In this document: in pieces, positions 42,229-54,446 of the stretch
Numbering within the stretch: the first letter of the stretch is position 1
How the letters are laid out: each line of letters begins with the position of its first letter
Assembly (NCBI RefSeq): GCF_020166415.1
Contig: NZ_JAIQXV010000004.1
Coordinates: 1-64,000, forward strand
DNA: 64,000 bases
Source of the DNA: Deinococcus multiflagellatus
Lineage (GTDB): Bacteria; Deinococcota; Deinococci; Deinococcales; Deinococcaceae
Direction of reading: 5' to 3'
The notes under the pieces: model-generated
What the model saw: only the letters and a program-made list of their open reading frames with translations
Told to the model about the DNA's origin: nothing
Databases searched by the model: none
Program-made: the position numbers and the translations under genes

Positions 42229-42342
42229 ACCCTGGGACCTATAGGGGCCCACCCAGCCACGGCGCCCAGACACGGCTGGGGCATGGCGCTGCTGCCATTC
42301 AGCATAGCAAAGGCAGCGAGGCCAAAACTTTAACCCATTGGC

Positions 42343-43845
42343 TCAATTCATGGCCCAGTGGGTCCAGTCGGCTGCTTCCTGCGGCAGCGCTGCGCCGTGT
42401 TCCTGGGCCAGCAGCGCTGTTTCTTTGAGCACCTCGCGCTCCTGGGCGATAAAAGCCTGCCGAAGCCCGGCGAGCAAAACAGCTTGCGGGGGCATGGCAC
42501 GCCGATCACGCTGGGCAAACCAGCGGCGGAACAGCCGGCGGTTCGCTTCCTCAACTGTCACAAATAAGGCCTCGGCCGTCCCCCATTTCCAGTATCGAAA
42601 CTGGAGTGAGAAGCGGCCCAGGGACAGCACTTCAGCGGCATCCAAACCACGCTGCTGCGCCAGTGTCAACACCACGTCTGCGGGCAGCCAGTCCTGACCA
42701 CCCTGGACAAACAACTCCTGCATGAAGGCTTCTATAGGCTGGTGGCTTACATCGTCGCGGCATCCCTCGAGGGCGAAAACGCCCCGACCCAGGCTGATAA
42801 ATTCCGTCTCTCGTGACAGCAAGGCCATGACGGTGCCGTCATAGACCTGGCGTGACAGCCGGCGCTGAATCTCGCGCCAATGAAGTGGCATCTGCGCGGC
42901 AGCGAGCACGGCGCGAATAGCCTCGAGATTGTTGGCATGGCCGTCACCCAGGGCACCCAGACGCCAGCAACCGTCCCGCCCAGCGTGCTCAAAGTACCTG
43001 AGTTCCCGCACATCGGGCCGACTGAGCGCCGCAGCAAAGTTGCGTGGCGGGGTCTGGCTCAGCCGGGCGTCAAAGGCGGCCGTCGCCTTTCCAATTTCAC
43101 TGAAGTGCCACTCGGCAAAGCCAGCCTCGGCCAGTTGCTCTGCCACCGCTTTCATCACCTGAGGCAAGGTCCATGTGCCCAGCCCGTACAGCCCGCTGCA
43201 GACCCGTACCACCCGGGGCCAGCCACACGCCATGGCTGCCAGTGCGCCGGGCGGCACGTCCAGCCACCTGGCAAGTTGAGCTTCCTCCATGAAGGACGCT
43301 CGCTCGGCCAGCAGGCGTACGATTCTGCGTTCGTCGGGCAGCGCTTCAGGCACGAACAGGAAGACGTCCGGCCCCACAGGAAGACTGGTCATTTTACGCT
43401 TTTGCACCTCTTCCCAAAGGTTGACCACGAAGGTCCAGAGATGCGCTGGGGTGGCGTCCGGGCGGTGACCACTGCATGCACCCGACACATCGACCAGTAC
43501 GCACCCATCTCGGCCCAGGCCCATGAAGACACTGTCCAGCACCAGCTTCAGCTGGGGGTTTCGAACAAAGGTGCGGCTCACTTTGTTGACCACTTGCCGC
43601 ACCCGCTCGCGGGTAATACCAAATTCGTCGCCAGCGGCCTGTAAGGTCAGCCCTGGGCCAAACCGTCCCCAGATCAAGTGGCGATTGCGTTCGTCGTCAA
43701 TCAGGTCAAGGCAGGCGTCAACCAGATGGCCCAGAGAGGGCAAGGCGCGGCCAGGTGACGGCGGCGAAGCAGGCCGTATGCCTTCAAGAACCTCAGCCCA
43801 TTCTTCAGGCAGCGGAAAATCTGCATATGCACCCAGCTTCGACAT
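42343..43845 (-). CDS. Sigma-70 region-4-like HTH protein with a C-terminal HARE-like domain
   Basis: A 500-residue protein. Residues 55-95 hold a helix-turn-helix like sigma region 4 (GLTLQAAGDEFGITRERVRQVV). Near 330-370 a second winged-helix-like segment (HWREIQRRLSRQVYDG... FISLGRGVFALEG) resembles HARE-HTH domains. There is no region 2, so it is not a complete sigma factor. Base composition is visibly more A+T than its neighbours, suggesting recent acquisition. It is monocistronic with its own strong -10 box and a palindrome at the start site. Function unknown; similar HTH/HARE combinations are often near restriction or defence genes (inference). Confidence 0.65.
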   Translation of the reverse strand: MSKLGAYADFPLPEEWAEVLEGIRPASPPSPGRALPSLGHLVDACLDLIDDERNRHLIWGRFGPGLTLQAAGDEFGITRERVRQVVNKVSRTFVRNPQLKLVLDSVFMGLGRDGCVLVDVSGACSGHRPDATPAHLWTFVVNLWEEVQKRKMTSLPVGPDVFLFVPEALPDERRIVRLLAERASFMEEAQLARWLDVPPGALAAMACGWPRVVRVCSGLYGLGTWTLPQVMKAVAEQLAEAGFAEWHFSEIGKATAAFDARLSQTPPRNFAAALSRPDVRELRYFEHAGRDGCWRLGALGDGHANNLEAIRAVLAAAQMPLHWREIQRRLSRQVYDGTVMALLSRETEFISLGRGVFALEGCRDDVSHQPIEAFMQELFVQGGQDWLPADVVLTLAQQRGLDAAEVLSLGRFSLQFRYWKWGTAEALFVTVEEANRRLFRRWFAQRDRRAMPPQAVLLAGLRQAFIAQEREVLKETALLAQEHGAALPQEAADWTHWAMN

Positions 43846-43846
43846 G

Positions 43847-43868
43847 ATTTGGCCTCAAATCAATTGTA
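43847..43868 (-). promoter_or_regulatory. Promoter and palindromic operator of the sigma-4-like gene
   Basis: TACAAT (43863-43868, minus strand) is a near-consensus -10. Immediately after it, GATTTGAGGCCAAATC (43847-43862) is a perfect 6+6 palindrome that spans the expected start of transcription and contains the GAGG Shine-Dalgarno. Confidence 0.65.
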
Positions 43869-43920
43869 GGGGTTGGGATGCACGCCGCGAACGAGTTTGT
43901 CGCCCAACTGAAAGGAGGAA

Positions 43921-43942
43921 GGGCGCCTCCGAAGAAGCGCCC
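43921..43942 (-). terminator. Terminator of the beta-oxidation operon
   Basis: GGGCGC (43921-43926) pairs with GCGCCC (43937-43942); on the minus strand the hairpin is followed by TTCCTCCTTT. Confidence 0.75.
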
Positions 43943-43962
43943 GACACCCGTACAATTTCCAC

Positions 43963-45168
43963 TCAGTCGGCGGCCTGGGTCTGCCCTTCTTCGGCGGGGT
44001 AGACCTCGATAATGCCGGCCGCGCCCATGCCACCGCCGATGCACATGGTGATCAGGGCCTTGCCGCCGCCCCGGCGCCCCAGTTCATAGATGGCCGTGGT
44101 GGTCAGCTTGGCGCCGCTGCAACCCAGGGGGTGGCCCAGGGCGATGGCGCCGCCGTTCACGTTCATCTTGTCCTCGTCAATGCCCAGTTCGCGGGCCACG
44201 GCGAGGCTTTGGGCCGCGAAGGCCTCGTTCAGCTCGATCAGGTCAATGTCGGCCAGGGTCAGGCCGGTCTGGGCCAGCACCTTGGGCACCGCCTTGACCG
44301 GACCAATGCCCATCAGTTCGGGTTCCACGCCCGCCACGGCGAAGCCCAGGAACTTCGCCAGGGGCTTCACGCCCAGTTCCTGCGCCTTCTCGCCGCTCAT
44401 GATGAGCACGGCGGCAGCCCCGTCCGAAAAGGGGCTGGAGTTGGCCGCACTGACCGAGCCCGTGGCCTTGAACGCCGGGCGCACCTTGGCCATGTCGGCC
44501 AGGTTGGCGTCGCGGCGAATCAGCTCGTCCTTGTCGAAGCTGACCGTGTCGGACTTCATCTTGGTGCCCTTCAGCTTGTCCACGCGTACCGGCACCGGCA
44601 CAATCTCGGCGTCGAATTTGCCGGCGTCCTGGGCGGCTGCCGCGCGCTGGTGGCTGCGCAGGGCAAAGGCGTCCTGGTCCTCGCGCGAGATGCCGTACTT
44701 GGCGGCCACGTTCTCGGCGGTCAGGCCCATGCCAATGTAAGCGCCGGGGCGGCTGTCCACGAGGTCCAGGTTGGGGCTGGGGTTGTGGCCGCTCATGGGC
44801 ACCATGCTCATGGATTCCACGCCGCCCGCCAGCATCACGTCGGCCTGCCCGGTCTGAATGGCCGCCGCCGCCATGGCGATGGTTTGCAGGCCGCTGGAGC
44901 AGAAGCGGTTGACCGTCACGCCGCCCACGCTGTCGGGCATGCCGGCGCGCAGGGCGGCCAGCCGGGCCACGTTCAGGCCCTGCTCGGCTTCGGGGATGGC
45001 GCAGCCCAGGTAGACGTCTTCCACCACAGACGCGTCCACGCCCGCGCGCTTGACGGCCTCGTTGAGCACCAGGGCGGCCAGATCGTCGGGGCGGGTGTTG
45101 GCCAGCGTGCCTTTCACGCCGCGCCCAACCGGGGTACGAACAGCAGAAACAATAACAGCGTCACGCAT
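43963..45168 (-). CDS. fadA: Acetyl-CoA acyltransferase (thiolase) of the beta-oxidation operon
   Basis: A 401-residue thiolase: catalytic Cys in [11 protein letters not shown], His in [11 protein letters not shown], and Cys in [12 protein letters not shown]. It performs the last beta-oxidation step, releasing acetyl-CoA from 3-ketoacyl-CoA. AAGGAG 8 nt before the ATG. Last gene of the operon that begins with the fadN-like gene; the gene just upstream overlaps it by 8 bp. It differs clearly from the thiolase at 15893. Confidence 0.92.
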   Translation of the reverse strand: MRDAVIVSAVRTPVGRGVKGTLANTRPDDLAALVLNEAVKRAGVDASVVEDVYLGCAIPEAEQGLNVARLAALRAGMPDSVGGVTVNRFCSSGLQTIAMAAAAIQTGQADVMLAGGVESMSMVPMSGHNPSPNLDLVDSRPGAYIGMGLTAENVAAKYGISREDQDAFALRSHQRAAAAQDAGKFDAEIVPVPVRVDKLKGTKMKSDTVSFDKDELIRRDANLADMAKVRPAFKATGSVSAANSSPFSDGAAAVLIMSGEKAQELGVKPLAKFLGFAVAGVEPELMGIGPVKAVPKVLAQTGLTLADIDLIELNEAFAAQSLAVARELGIDEDKMNVNGGAIALGHPLGCSGAKLTTTAIYELGRRGGGKALITMCIGGGMGAAGIIEVYPAEEGQTQAAD

Positions 45169-45769
45169 GATGATTACTCCTTAGAGGATTTGATTGCCAA
45201 GTGTAGTCGCTCTTATCGTATGGAGTGACCAAACCTTTTTCTCGATAGTGCTGATGGCGTTGCTGAGCGATTTCGAACTTCTCTTGTGCCAAGTCCACCA
45301 AGTCTTTAAAACCATTCCTCTGAAAAACAAAGGTCAGGTCGTCGAAGCAAGTATCCGCCAGTTCCCTGACTTTTTCGGAAAACGGGGCCAGATCAGCCAC
45401 GGTCAGAGGGTGATTCGGCAACTGAACCTCACCTATGCGGTAGTACACCTGCTCCTCGCCAGTGGCATCCAGGCCAATGGACACATATGAATATGCGCCC
45501 CCTTGCTCCCAGTGTTCGCCTTCAAACTCACCTTGTTCGAAGAGCAACCCGACCTTCCAGAAGAACTGCTCACCGTTCGGACGCTTCAACCAGACTTCCG
45601 AGGTGCCATAGAAGTCACCGGTGCCGTCCCAGTCATGGCAACCCGAGCAGCCCGTATAGCTGACCAAACCGACCCGGGCCAGTTCGGCAGGCTGACCCAA
45701 AGGGCTCTTCAGAAAGCTGTCCCACAGGTGCGACAGGGCTTGCTTCATCTGTTCGTGCTCCGAACTCAT
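45161..45769 (-). CDS. Hypothetical protein inside the beta-oxidation operon
   Basis: A 202-residue soluble protein with no recognised family. It contains [20 protein letters not shown] (a C-x2-C pair), a region [20 protein letters not shown], and a long C-terminal helix ([24 protein letters not shown]). More A+T-rich than neighbours. Overlaps both the upstream hydrolase (4 bp) and the downstream thiolase (8 bp), so it is translated as part of the operon. Possibly acquired together with the hydrolase and the four-helix-bundle gene. Confidence 0.65.
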   Translation of the reverse strand: MSSEHEQMKQALSHLWDSFLKSPLGQPAELARVGLVSYTGCSGCHDWDGTGDFYGTSEVWLKRPNGEQFFWKVGLLFEQGEFEGEHWEQGGAYSYVSIGLDATGEEQVYYRIGEVQLPNHPLTVADLAPFSEKVRELADTCFDDLTFVFQRNGFKDLVDLAQEKFEIAQQRHQHYREKGLVTPYDKSDYTWQSNPLRSNHHA

Positions 45770-46974
45770 GCGCCACCTGCCTCTAACAGCACGCGGCCGA
45801 TAAAGCCTTCCAATTGCCCGTCGTACTTTTCCGGGTCAATGTTCCAGCAGCGGATGTGCTTGGCGCCTTCGACGCGGTGGTACTCGATCAGATCGGGGCG
45901 GGCGGCAGCCAGCGCGTCGGCCTGCGAAACCGGAATGGTGCGGTCGCGGGTGCCGTGCCACAGGATCATGGGCAGGGTGAACTTGGGCGCGGCGCGCAAC
46001 TGGTCCACCGTGTCGAAATCCTGCCCACTGCGCTTCGTCACGACCCACTGGGTAAAGGTGGCCACATGCCGCGCCAGGAGCTTGGGCAGGCCGAAGCGCT
46101 GCCCCTGCCACAGAATGGTGGCCCGCCAGTCCAGCACCGGGCAGTCGAGGGCCACGCCCAGAACGGGCAAAGGGAAGGGCTGGTGCTTGTCGCGCAACAC
46201 ACTGAGCACAATGTTCCCGCCCATCGAAAAGCCGTACAGGATCACACGTTGATAGCCGTGATCCCGGGCCCACGCCAGCGCCGCCAGCACGTCCTCGGCT
46301 TCCTGGTCGCCCAGGGTGAGGTAGCCCTTGCCCGCCTGGGGGGCGCCGTAGGCATTGCGGAAGGTGACGAACAGCGACCCCGTCCCCGTGCGCTGCAGGG
46401 CCGGCAGCATCCGCAGCGCCTGGGCCCGCTGGCCCCCGTGGCCGTGCACCACGACCACCAGGGTATCGGCGTGTTCGGGCACCGTGCCCGCAGGCGGAAT
46501 GTGCCACGCGGGCATGTCGCCCACCGGGGTGGAGACCACGGTGTCCTCGTACGCCACGCCCAGCTGGGCCGGCGTGCCGTTGTAGACAAAGGTGGACACC
46601 CACGCCAGCGCGCCGTTGGGCAGCACCCCACGTTCCTGCAGCACCGGGCGGCGCACCAGGGTGCCGGCCAGTTTGCGCTCTCCCAGCACCGCGTGCCCCC
46701 GGTTGGGCCGGATGGGCACCACCCCCACCACCCCGCGCGACAGCGTTTCGGCGCCAGCCGGCAGGTAGATGTCGTTGCCCCGCCGCCCCACCGGCACGAA
46801 CACCCCCTTGACCCAGCGGGTCTTGCTGCGCAGGGTGATCTCCGCACCGAACAGTGCACCGACGAGAACGACGGCGGCGTAACCCAGGGTGAGCCAGCCC
46901 AGGTGGCGGGGACGGGGCTTAAAGCGCCGTCGTGTTGATGGTTGATGGCTGATGGTTGATGGTCTAGAGGTCAT
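45766..46974 (-). CDS. Alpha/beta hydrolase with N-terminal membrane anchor
   Basis: A 402-residue hydrolase. After a variable start, a single membrane span (LGWLTLGYAAVVLVGALFGA, about 25-44) is followed by a long N-terminal extension and a hydrolase domain with oxyanion motif VVVVHGHGGQ, nucleophile GFSMGGN, acid HGTRDRTI and catalytic His in EGAKHIRCWN. It resembles membrane-anchored esterases or depolymerases of the BEM46/AB-hydrolase type. The first 17 codons are made of tandem heptanucleotide repeats. ATGA overlap with the upstream gene. Confidence 0.8.
   Translation of the reverse strand: MTSRPSTISHQPSTRRRFKPRPRHLGWLTLGYAAVVLVGALFGAEITLRSKTRWVKGVFVPVGRRGNDIYLPAGAETLSRGVVGVVPIRPNRGHAVLGERKLAGTLVRRPVLQERGVLPNGALAWVSTFVYNGTPAQLGVAYEDTVVSTPVGDMPAWHIPPAGTVPEHADTLVVVVHGHGGQRAQALRMLPALQRTGTGSLFVTFRNAYGAPQAGKGYLTLGDQEAEDVLAALAWARDHGYQRVILYGFSMGGNIVLSVLRDKHQPFPLPVLGVALDCPVLDWRATILWQGQRFGLPKLLARHVATFTQWVVTKRSGQDFDTVDQLRAAPKFTLPMILWHGTRDRTIPVSQADALAAARPDLIEYHRVEGAKHIRCWNIDPEKYDGQLEGFIGRVLLEAGGA
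46935..46962. repeat. Heptanucleotide tandem repeat (GTTGATG) x4 in the hydrolase start
   Basis: Four consecutive copies of GTTGATG/GCTGATG lie in codons 5-15 of the minus-strand hydrolase gene. Since 7 is not a multiple of 3, gain or loss of a unit would shift the frame. Confidence 0.75.
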
Positions 46975-47342
46975 GGTGCGGCCTTCAAGTTACGAGCAAG
47001 CGCGGTGATCTTGGCGCAAAGCGTATGAGCCTGGACAAGAACTTCTTGGGGCTGTTCAGGCGTGAGGTAGCCCAGCCGCACCGCCAAATCCAGCGCACTG
47101 GCCACCTCGTACGCCGAACCCCTAGCCTGCATCAGGAAATGAGCGAAATCCTTTCTGGAGTCCCGCCCAGAGCCTTCCGCAATGTTAAGGGTGATGGACG
47201 TCGCCGCACGGCGAAGCTGGTTGGTCAGCCCAAACCGCTCATCGGCAGGAAAGGCTGCAGAGATGCGGTAAACCTCCGCGGCCATCTCCACCGACAGGTG
47301 ATAGATGTCCAGCTTCTCAAACCCGAAAAACCGCTGACCCAT
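46971..47342 (-). CDS. Four-helix-bundle protein (S23/rRNA intervening-sequence type)
   Basis: A 123-residue protein matching the four-helix-bundle family named after proteins encoded in 23S rRNA insertions: [57 protein letters not shown] and a closing helix. They form pentameric helical barrels of unknown function and often occur as strays next to unrelated genes. The start at 47342 is fixed by GGAGGAG 5 nt upstream. ATGA overlap with the hydrolase gene. Confidence 0.88.
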   Translation of the reverse strand: MGQRFFGFEKLDIYHLSVEMAAEVYRISAAFPADERFGLTNQLRRAATSITLNIAEGSGRDSRKDFAHFLMQARGSAYEVASALDLAVRLGYLTPEQPQEVLVQAHTLCAKITALARNLKAAP

Positions 47343-47382
47343 CACCGCTCCTCCATCCACCATCACCCTTCAACCATCACCA

Positions 47383-49728
<2,346 letters not shown>

Positions 49729-49768
49729 GCGACCTCCTGCAGGATGCTTAAAAATTAGACTCGGTTCA

Positions 49769-49798
49769 AGTTTAAGGCGCCTCCGGGGCGTTTGTCCA
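49769..49798 (-). promoter_or_regulatory. Promoter of the fadN operon
   Basis: TGGACA (49793-49798), 18-nt spacer, TAAACT (49769-49774) on the minus strand. Next to it CTTGAACC (49763-49770) is the same octamer that overlaps the -35 box of the acyl-CoA ligase promoter (8238-8245). Confidence 0.6.
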
Positions 49799-49855
49799 CT
49801 GAAGAGGTTGCGGGCCGCAGGGGGCGGGAGGCGGTGAAAAGCGCCGGGGGACCGC

Positions 49856-50758
49856 TCACGGAGAAGGGGGTGTTGGGTTGACCGCGTCCTGCCTCCCGCT
49901 TCCTGCCAACCCCGCCAGCGCCCGGTGTCCCGCCAGGATGTACGCCGGCTGGCCCTGTGCCGCCCCATACGCCAGGTCGCCCAGCGCGCGGCAGGTGGCG
50001 TACCACGCCGCGCGGCGCAGAAGGTCCAGGGTCTGGGGACTCACCAGCAAGGCAGCCCTGAGCAGTTCAGGCTTCGCCCAGTGAATCAGGCCAGCCCAAT
50101 CCCGGGCCGGGTCGCCCAGCGCGGCGTCGGCCCAGTCCAGCACGCCGCAGGGCTGGCCCGCCCGGTCCAGCAGGACGTGCTCGGCCGCGAAGTCCCCGTG
50201 AATGGGCACCAGGGGCACGGCCAGGGGCGGCGGCGCCTGGACCACGGCCCGCCACCGCGCCGCGTCTGGGAGCAGGCCGGCCGCTTCGGCCACCTTCAGA
50301 TCCGCCAGGGCGGCGTCCTGCCAGTCCCCGCCGCTGGGGTCGTGGTCGGTGGGGAGGACCACAGCAGCTGCGGGAAGGCCGTGGAGGGCACCGAGAAACT
50401 GGCCCAGCACCCGGCCCACTTCGGCAGGCCGGGCCAGGGGCTGACCCAGGGCGGGGGTGCCCGGCAGGAACCGCGCCACCGCAAAGCCTTCGGGGCACAG
50501 GGGCGCTGCGCTGCCCCAGGCGAGCACCTCGGGCAGCGGGAGGGGCAGCAGTGGGGCCAGGGTCTGCAGCAGGGCCGCCTCTAAGCGCAGGGCCTCTCCG
50601 CCACCCACCCACTTGGGAAAGCGAAGCACCAGCGTTTGCCCCAGCGCATACACCCGGTGGTCGGTGCCCTCGCCCAGCCAGCCCAGCGGCTCACCGGCCA
50701 AGTGAGGGGGCAGCAGGGCGGCCAGCTGGGCCAGGGTCAGGGCCGGAAGGGGCAGCAT
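49856..50758 (-). CDS. APH-family phosphotransferase (3 of 3)
   Basis: A 300-residue APH-fold kinase, macrolide-phosphotransferase-like in layout: [14 protein letters not shown], lysine replaced region [17 protein letters not shown], catalytic loop [14 protein letters not shown] and [17 protein letters not shown]. The usual Asn of the HxDxxxxN loop is His here, as in some relatives. Starts 3 nt after the stop of the upstream membrane protein, so it ends a three- or four-gene unit. A resistance role is possible but not shown. Confidence 0.8.
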   Translation of the reverse strand: MLPLPALTLAQLAALLPPHLAGEPLGWLGEGTDHRVYALGQTLVLRFPKWVGGGEALRLEAALLQTLAPLLPLPLPEVLAWGSAAPLCPEGFAVARFLPGTPALGQPLARPAEVGRVLGQFLGALHGLPAAAVVLPTDHDPSGGDWQDAALADLKVAEAAGLLPDAARWRAVVQAPPPLAVPLVPIHGDFAAEHVLLDRAGQPCGVLDWADAALGDPARDWAGLIHWAKPELLRAALLVSPQTLDLLRRAAWYATCRALGDLAYGAAQGQPAYILAGHRALAGLAGSGRQDAVNPTPPSP

Positions 50759-50761
50759 GGT

Positions 50762-51031
50762 CTACACGAAACTTTTGACCACGAAGACCACCAGCAGCCC
50801 GCCCAGCGCGAGCAGCGCCGCCACACTCAGGCGGCGGTCACGGCGCCAGCCGGTCAGGGCCACCCACAGCGCCGCCAGCACCGGCACCGCGGCCACCCAC
50901 ACCACGCCCACCCAGGCGAGGTCCGGCACCAGCACGCCCAGGGCCAGCAGCGCCACGCCCACCCAGAAGCCCGCCGGGTACAGCCACGCCGGCAGCCCGG
51001 CCAGTTCGGCGGACGGGGAACCGGGCGTCAT
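50762..51031 (-). CDS. Small three-span membrane protein
   Basis: An 89-residue hydrophobic protein with about three spans ([54 protein letters not shown]) separated by short loops, one basic ([10 protein letters not shown]). No family recognised. Its ATG (51031) overlaps the TGA of the upstream gene (ATGA), which fixes the start and shows coupling. Confidence 0.65.
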   Translation of the reverse strand: MTPGSPSAELAGLPAWLYPAGFWVGVALLALGVLVPDLAWVGVVWVAAVPVLAALWVALTGWRRDRRLSVAALLALGGLLVVFVVKSFV

Positions 51032-51867
51032 TCGTCCCACTCCGGGTACTGCTCGGGGGCGGTACCCAGGGCGTCCAGCACGCGGGGCAGGCGCACACGC
51101 GGCGGGGCGTCCTGGGTGCCCTGATAGGTCACGTCGAACAACCAGTCGTCGCCGTAGTCAAAGAGAAAGGTCCAGGTGGCCTGCCGCGCAAAGGGGACCG
51201 TGGCAGGCACGCCCTTGACCCCGTGTTCCTCGCGGCCCGTCTGCTGGCCCGGCGCGGGCAGGCCGGGCCCGGTCAACACCGGCCCGACCACTTGCAGCTG
51301 GGCCAGCACCGCGTCCAGCCCGCCCGGCTGCGCCAGTTGTGCCCGGATCTGGGGCGGCAGCGAGGTGCCGGCCTCTTCCACTTCCTCGTCCAGCAGCAGG
51401 CCGTCAGCAAAGGCCCGCAGCTGGGCACTCACGGCCGCCTGCAGCCGTTCTGGCACGCGCGGCTGCAGTTCCTCGTCCAGGCGCCGGGCCAGAAAGCCGG
51501 CCGTCTCCCGCATCAGGGCGTGACGGTCCACCGTTTCCAGCAGCAACATCAGGGCCACTTCGGCCTCGTCGGGGGGTGGGGGCAGGGCCGGAAGGCCCAG
51601 CGTCGGGGCGCCGCGCGCCGTTTGCATGTCGTGAAACAGTTCGTAAGCCACGGCCGAGCGGTACGGATTCTTGCCGTCGAAAAACCCGAAGGCATGGTCC
51701 AGATCGAAATTAAACGCCGCCACGATGGCCGAAGCGAGGGCGTACAGGTCCGCGCCCTGCGGCAGCCCCACCACCCGGTAAGGCAACCGCCGCTCGCCCG
51801 GCACCTTTGCGCGGCTCACCACCTTGAAGACCTGCATCTGACGGCCAGCTTTTCTGGTTGCGGTCAT
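51028..51867 (-). CDS. Plasmid pRiA4b ORF-3-like protein
   Basis: A 279-residue protein with the pRiA4b ORF-3 (IS1096 passenger) fold pattern: N-terminal [36 protein letters not shown], and C-terminal [19 protein letters not shown] helical insert of about 150 residues lies between, longer than in typical members. The family is often linked to mobile elements but has no known activity. First gene of a unit with the small membrane protein and APH-like kinase. An internal ATG at residue 11 is an alternative start. Confidence 0.8.
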   Translation of the reverse strand: MTATRKAGRQMQVFKVVSRAKVPGERRLPYRVVGLPQGADLYALASAIVAAFNFDLDHAFGFFDGKNPYRSAVAYELFHDMQTARGAPTLGLPALPPPPDEAEVALMLLLETVDRHALMRETAGFLARRLDEELQPRVPERLQAAVSAQLRAFADGLLLDEEVEEAGTSLPPQIRAQLAQPGGLDAVLAQLQVVGPVLTGPGLPAPGQQTGREEHGVKGVPATVPFARQATWTFLFDYGDDWLFDVTYQGTQDAPPRVRLPRVLDALGTAPEQYPEWDE

Positions 51868-51891
51868 GCACCCTCCCCTTTTCCCGCAGGC

Positions 51892-52653
51892 TCACGCCCA
51901 GTATTTCCACAGCAGCTGCGCGGCCGTAAAGATCAGCAGCAGGCTGAAAAAGAGCTTGAGCTGCGCGGCCGGAATGCGGCTTTGCAGCGTGGCCCCGGCC
52001 CGCGCGCCGATCAGCACGCCCAGCGCCACCCCGGCCGCCAGCCGCAGGTCCAGCAGCCCGCCCGCCTGATACACCAGCGCGTTGCCCACGGCGGTCAGGC
52101 CCATGATGAAGGTGCTGGTGGCAATCGCCTGCCGGATAGGCACCCCGGCCAGCAAGTTCAGCACTGGCACCTGCACCGTGCCGCCCCCAATGCCCAGCAG
52201 GCCGCTCATGACCCCGGCGAAGGTCATGGCCGGCGGCACGAGGCGGCTGGGGGGCCGCTCGGCCTCCACCCGTTTCAGGCCGCGCAGCAGGTTGTACGCC
52301 GAATACAGCAGCAGCGCGGCAAACACCGTGGCCACCGCCCGCCCCGGCAGCACCAGCCCCAGGAACGAGCCGGCGGCGCCCCCCACAATCGTGTAGGGCG
52401 AGAGCAGATACCCGGTGCGGGCGCGCACCAGCCCCTGCTGCAGGTAGCTGGCCGCCCCGCTGAGGCCCACCGCCAGCACGCCGATCTGGCTGACCGCCAC
52501 CGCCTGCGCAATGGTGATGTCGCGGCCAAAGAGGGGCAGCACAAATTCCAGCGCGGGCACCACCACCACCCCGCCCCCCAGCCCCAGGATGGCCCCCAGC
52601 ATCCCCGCCAGCAGCCCGATCCCGATCACCGCCAGCGTCAGGCCCGTTACCAC
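51892..52653 (-). CDS. TauE/SafE family membrane exporter
   Basis: A 253-residue permease with about eight spans and the two-fold TauE/SafE repeat: [18 protein letters not shown] in the first half and [20 protein letters not shown] in the second. Family members move sulfite, sulfoacetate or other organic acids. Start GTG 52653 without a clear Shine-Dalgarno. The space to the next gene (52654-52806) holds only G+C-rich stems. Confidence 0.88.
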   Translation of the reverse strand: MVTGLTLAVIGIGLLAGMLGAILGLGGGVVVVPALEFVLPLFGRDITIAQAVAVSQIGVLAVGLSGAASYLQQGLVRARTGYLLSPYTIVGGAAGSFLGLVLPGRAVATVFAALLLYSAYNLLRGLKRVEAERPPSRLVPPAMTFAGVMSGLLGIGGGTVQVPVLNLLAGVPIRQAIATSTFIMGLTAVGNALVYQAGGLLDLRLAAGVALGVLIGARAGATLQSRIPAAQLKLFFSLLLIFTAAQLLWKYWA

Positions 52654-52806
52654 CAGAACACCAGAGGCAGAGGCGCCCAGGCGCTGTTACGACGGGCAGG
52701 GCGCTGTAGGGAGGCACCGGGCCGCTGGGGCCCAGCTGGGCCTGCGCCGGACCGTCCGGCCAGAGGGGGCAGCCGTTTCACGCCCCGGAGGCTAACACGG
52801 CCCTCC

Positions 52807-54294
52807 CTAGCCCGGCACCTTCACCAGTTCGGCGCTGCGGTGTCCGCCCGCGCGCTTGGCCCGGTACATGGCGGCGTCGGCCTGCCGGACCAGGGTGTCT
52901 TCGCTGGCGCCCGCGCCGTCCATGCGCGCCAGACCCACTGACCCCGTGACCCGCACCTGCGCGCCCCCGGGCACCGTGACCGGCTCGGCCACCGCCGCCA
53001 CCACCCGTTCGGCCAGTGCCTGCGCGGCCCCGGGGCTCTGGTCGGCCGGGCCCAGCAGGGCAAATTCGTCGCCGCCCAGGCGCGCCGCGCGCCAGTCCTC
53101 ACCACTGCAGGCCGCCAGCCGCCCGGCCACCACGCGCAGCACCTCGTCGCCCGCCGCGTGGCCGTGATCGTCGTTGACGGGCTTGAAGCCGTCCAGGTCC
53201 AGCAGCAGCACCGTGGCCCCCCCCGGCAGCGCCGCGCGCAGGGCGCGGTAGAAGCCGGCGCGGTTAAGCAGCCCGGTCAGGCCGTCGTGAAAGGCGAGGT
53301 GCTCCATCTGGGCCTGGCTCTGGCGCAGGGCCTCGGCCTGGGCCTGCAGTTGCCGGTTCAGGCGCAGGCTCTCGGCGTGCGACAGCGCCTGGCGCAGCGT
53401 GACCATGCCGAACACGGCCGCCGTGAGCAGCACCACCCCACGGCCTGCCAGGGTGTCCTGGGGGCCATACAGCACCAGCAGCGTGCACGAGGCCAGCACC
53501 GCCACGTACGGCAGGGCGCGCAGCACCAGTTCCAGCCGGGCGTGGGCGGGGCCGGGGTCTTCGGGTTCGCGGGTGCGGGCCAGCAGCAGAATGCCCAGCG
53601 CCTGTCCCACAGCGCCCCAGGCCCACAGCAGGTCCAGCGGGCCGCGCGGCTGGTACAGGGTGCCCAGGTTGAAATACAGCAGGTCGGCCACCACGTAGGC
53701 CAGCAGGCCCAGCAGCAGCGGCCAGCGCGGGGCCGCCAGCGGCTGGCGCAGGGTAAAGAGCACCAGGGTCAGCAACACGATGTCCAGCGCCAGATAACTG
53801 AGGTTCAGCACCCGGAAGATCAGCGTGCTGCCCTGGTCCTGCAGCAGCGGCACCAGCGCCAGCACCCACGAGGCCTGCGCCACCACAAGGCCCACGGTCA
53901 GGCTGTCCAGCAGGGCGCCCGGGTTGCGCCCGCGCCGCTGGCCCAGCAGCAGCAGCCCCAGCAGCCCGGCGTAATAGATGAGGTACCCGGCGTCGGCCAC
54001 CGAGAGGTCGGGGGCCTCGCGCCCGGGCAGATCGAACAGCAGCACCCAGGCGACCTCGGCCGCCGCCAGCGCCGAGAGACCCAGGGTGCCCCAGCCCAGC
54101 AGGCGCCGCCCTGTTCCGCGCGCCTGCGCGTACGCCTGCCAGGCCACCGCCGCGCACAGCAGCAGCACGCCCATGTACAGCAAGTCCACGGCGTGGGTGT
54201 CGTGGCCGGTCAGTCGGGCCAGCACCAGCACGCCGCTGTACAGGGCGCACAGGCCCAGCAGCGGAAACAGCAGGAGGGGCAACGGGGTCTTCAT
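52807..54294 (-). CDS. Membrane-bound diguanylate cyclase (GGDEF)
   Basis: A 495-residue protein with about ten membrane spans in residues 1-310, a short coiled coil ([20 protein letters not shown]), then a GGDEF domain (about 335-490): [40 protein letters not shown] and intact [11 protein letters not shown]. It should make c-di-GMP from two GTP. The RxxD inhibitory site five residues before GGDEF is absent, so product inhibition is not expected. Start ATG 54294. Confidence 0.9.
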   Translation of the reverse strand: MKTPLPLLLFPLLGLCALYSGVLVLARLTGHDTHAVDLLYMGVLLLCAAVAWQAYAQARGTGRRLLGWGTLGLSALAAAEVAWVLLFDLPGREAPDLSVADAGYLIYYAGLLGLLLLGQRRGRNPGALLDSLTVGLVVAQASWVLALVPLLQDQGSTLIFRVLNLSYLALDIVLLTLVLFTLRQPLAAPRWPLLLGLLAYVVADLLYFNLGTLYQPRGPLDLLWAWGAVGQALGILLLARTREPEDPGPAHARLELVLRALPYVAVLASCTLLVLYGPQDTLAGRGVVLLTAAVFGMVTLRQALSHAESLRLNRQLQAQAEALRQSQAQMEHLAFHDGLTGLLNRAGFYRALRAALPGGATVLLLDLDGFKPVNDDHGHAAGDEVLRVVAGRLAACSGEDWRAARLGGDEFALLGPADQSPGAAQALAERVVAAVAEPVTVPGGAQVRVTGSVGLARMDGAGASEDTLVRQADAAMYRAKRAGGHRSAELVKVPG

Positions 54295-54361
54295 GGGTCT
54301 ACCCCCACAGGCAGGGGTGCCCCACTGTAGGCCCCGCCACAACACAGGGCTCTGACAGCGG

Positions 54362-54405
54362 TGGGCCCGAACACCCTTCAGCCGCTTGAAGGGAACGCGG
54401 GCCCA
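54362..54405 (-). terminator. aroA terminator
   Basis: Two nested stems: TGGGCCCG (54362-54369) with CGGGCCCA (54398-54405), and CCCTTCA (54374-54380) with TGAAGGG (54387-54393). It lies between aroA and the diguanylate cyclase gene. Confidence 0.7.
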
Positions 54406-54446
54406 GCCGCCGCGTCCCGAAAGGCCAGCCGCTTCGCCCTGCTCCT

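Noticed and set aside
42146..42342. Possible riboswitch in the antiporter leader
   Set aside because: Stems exist, but no known riboswitch core could be matched; a terminator for the upstream gene explains the main hairpin.
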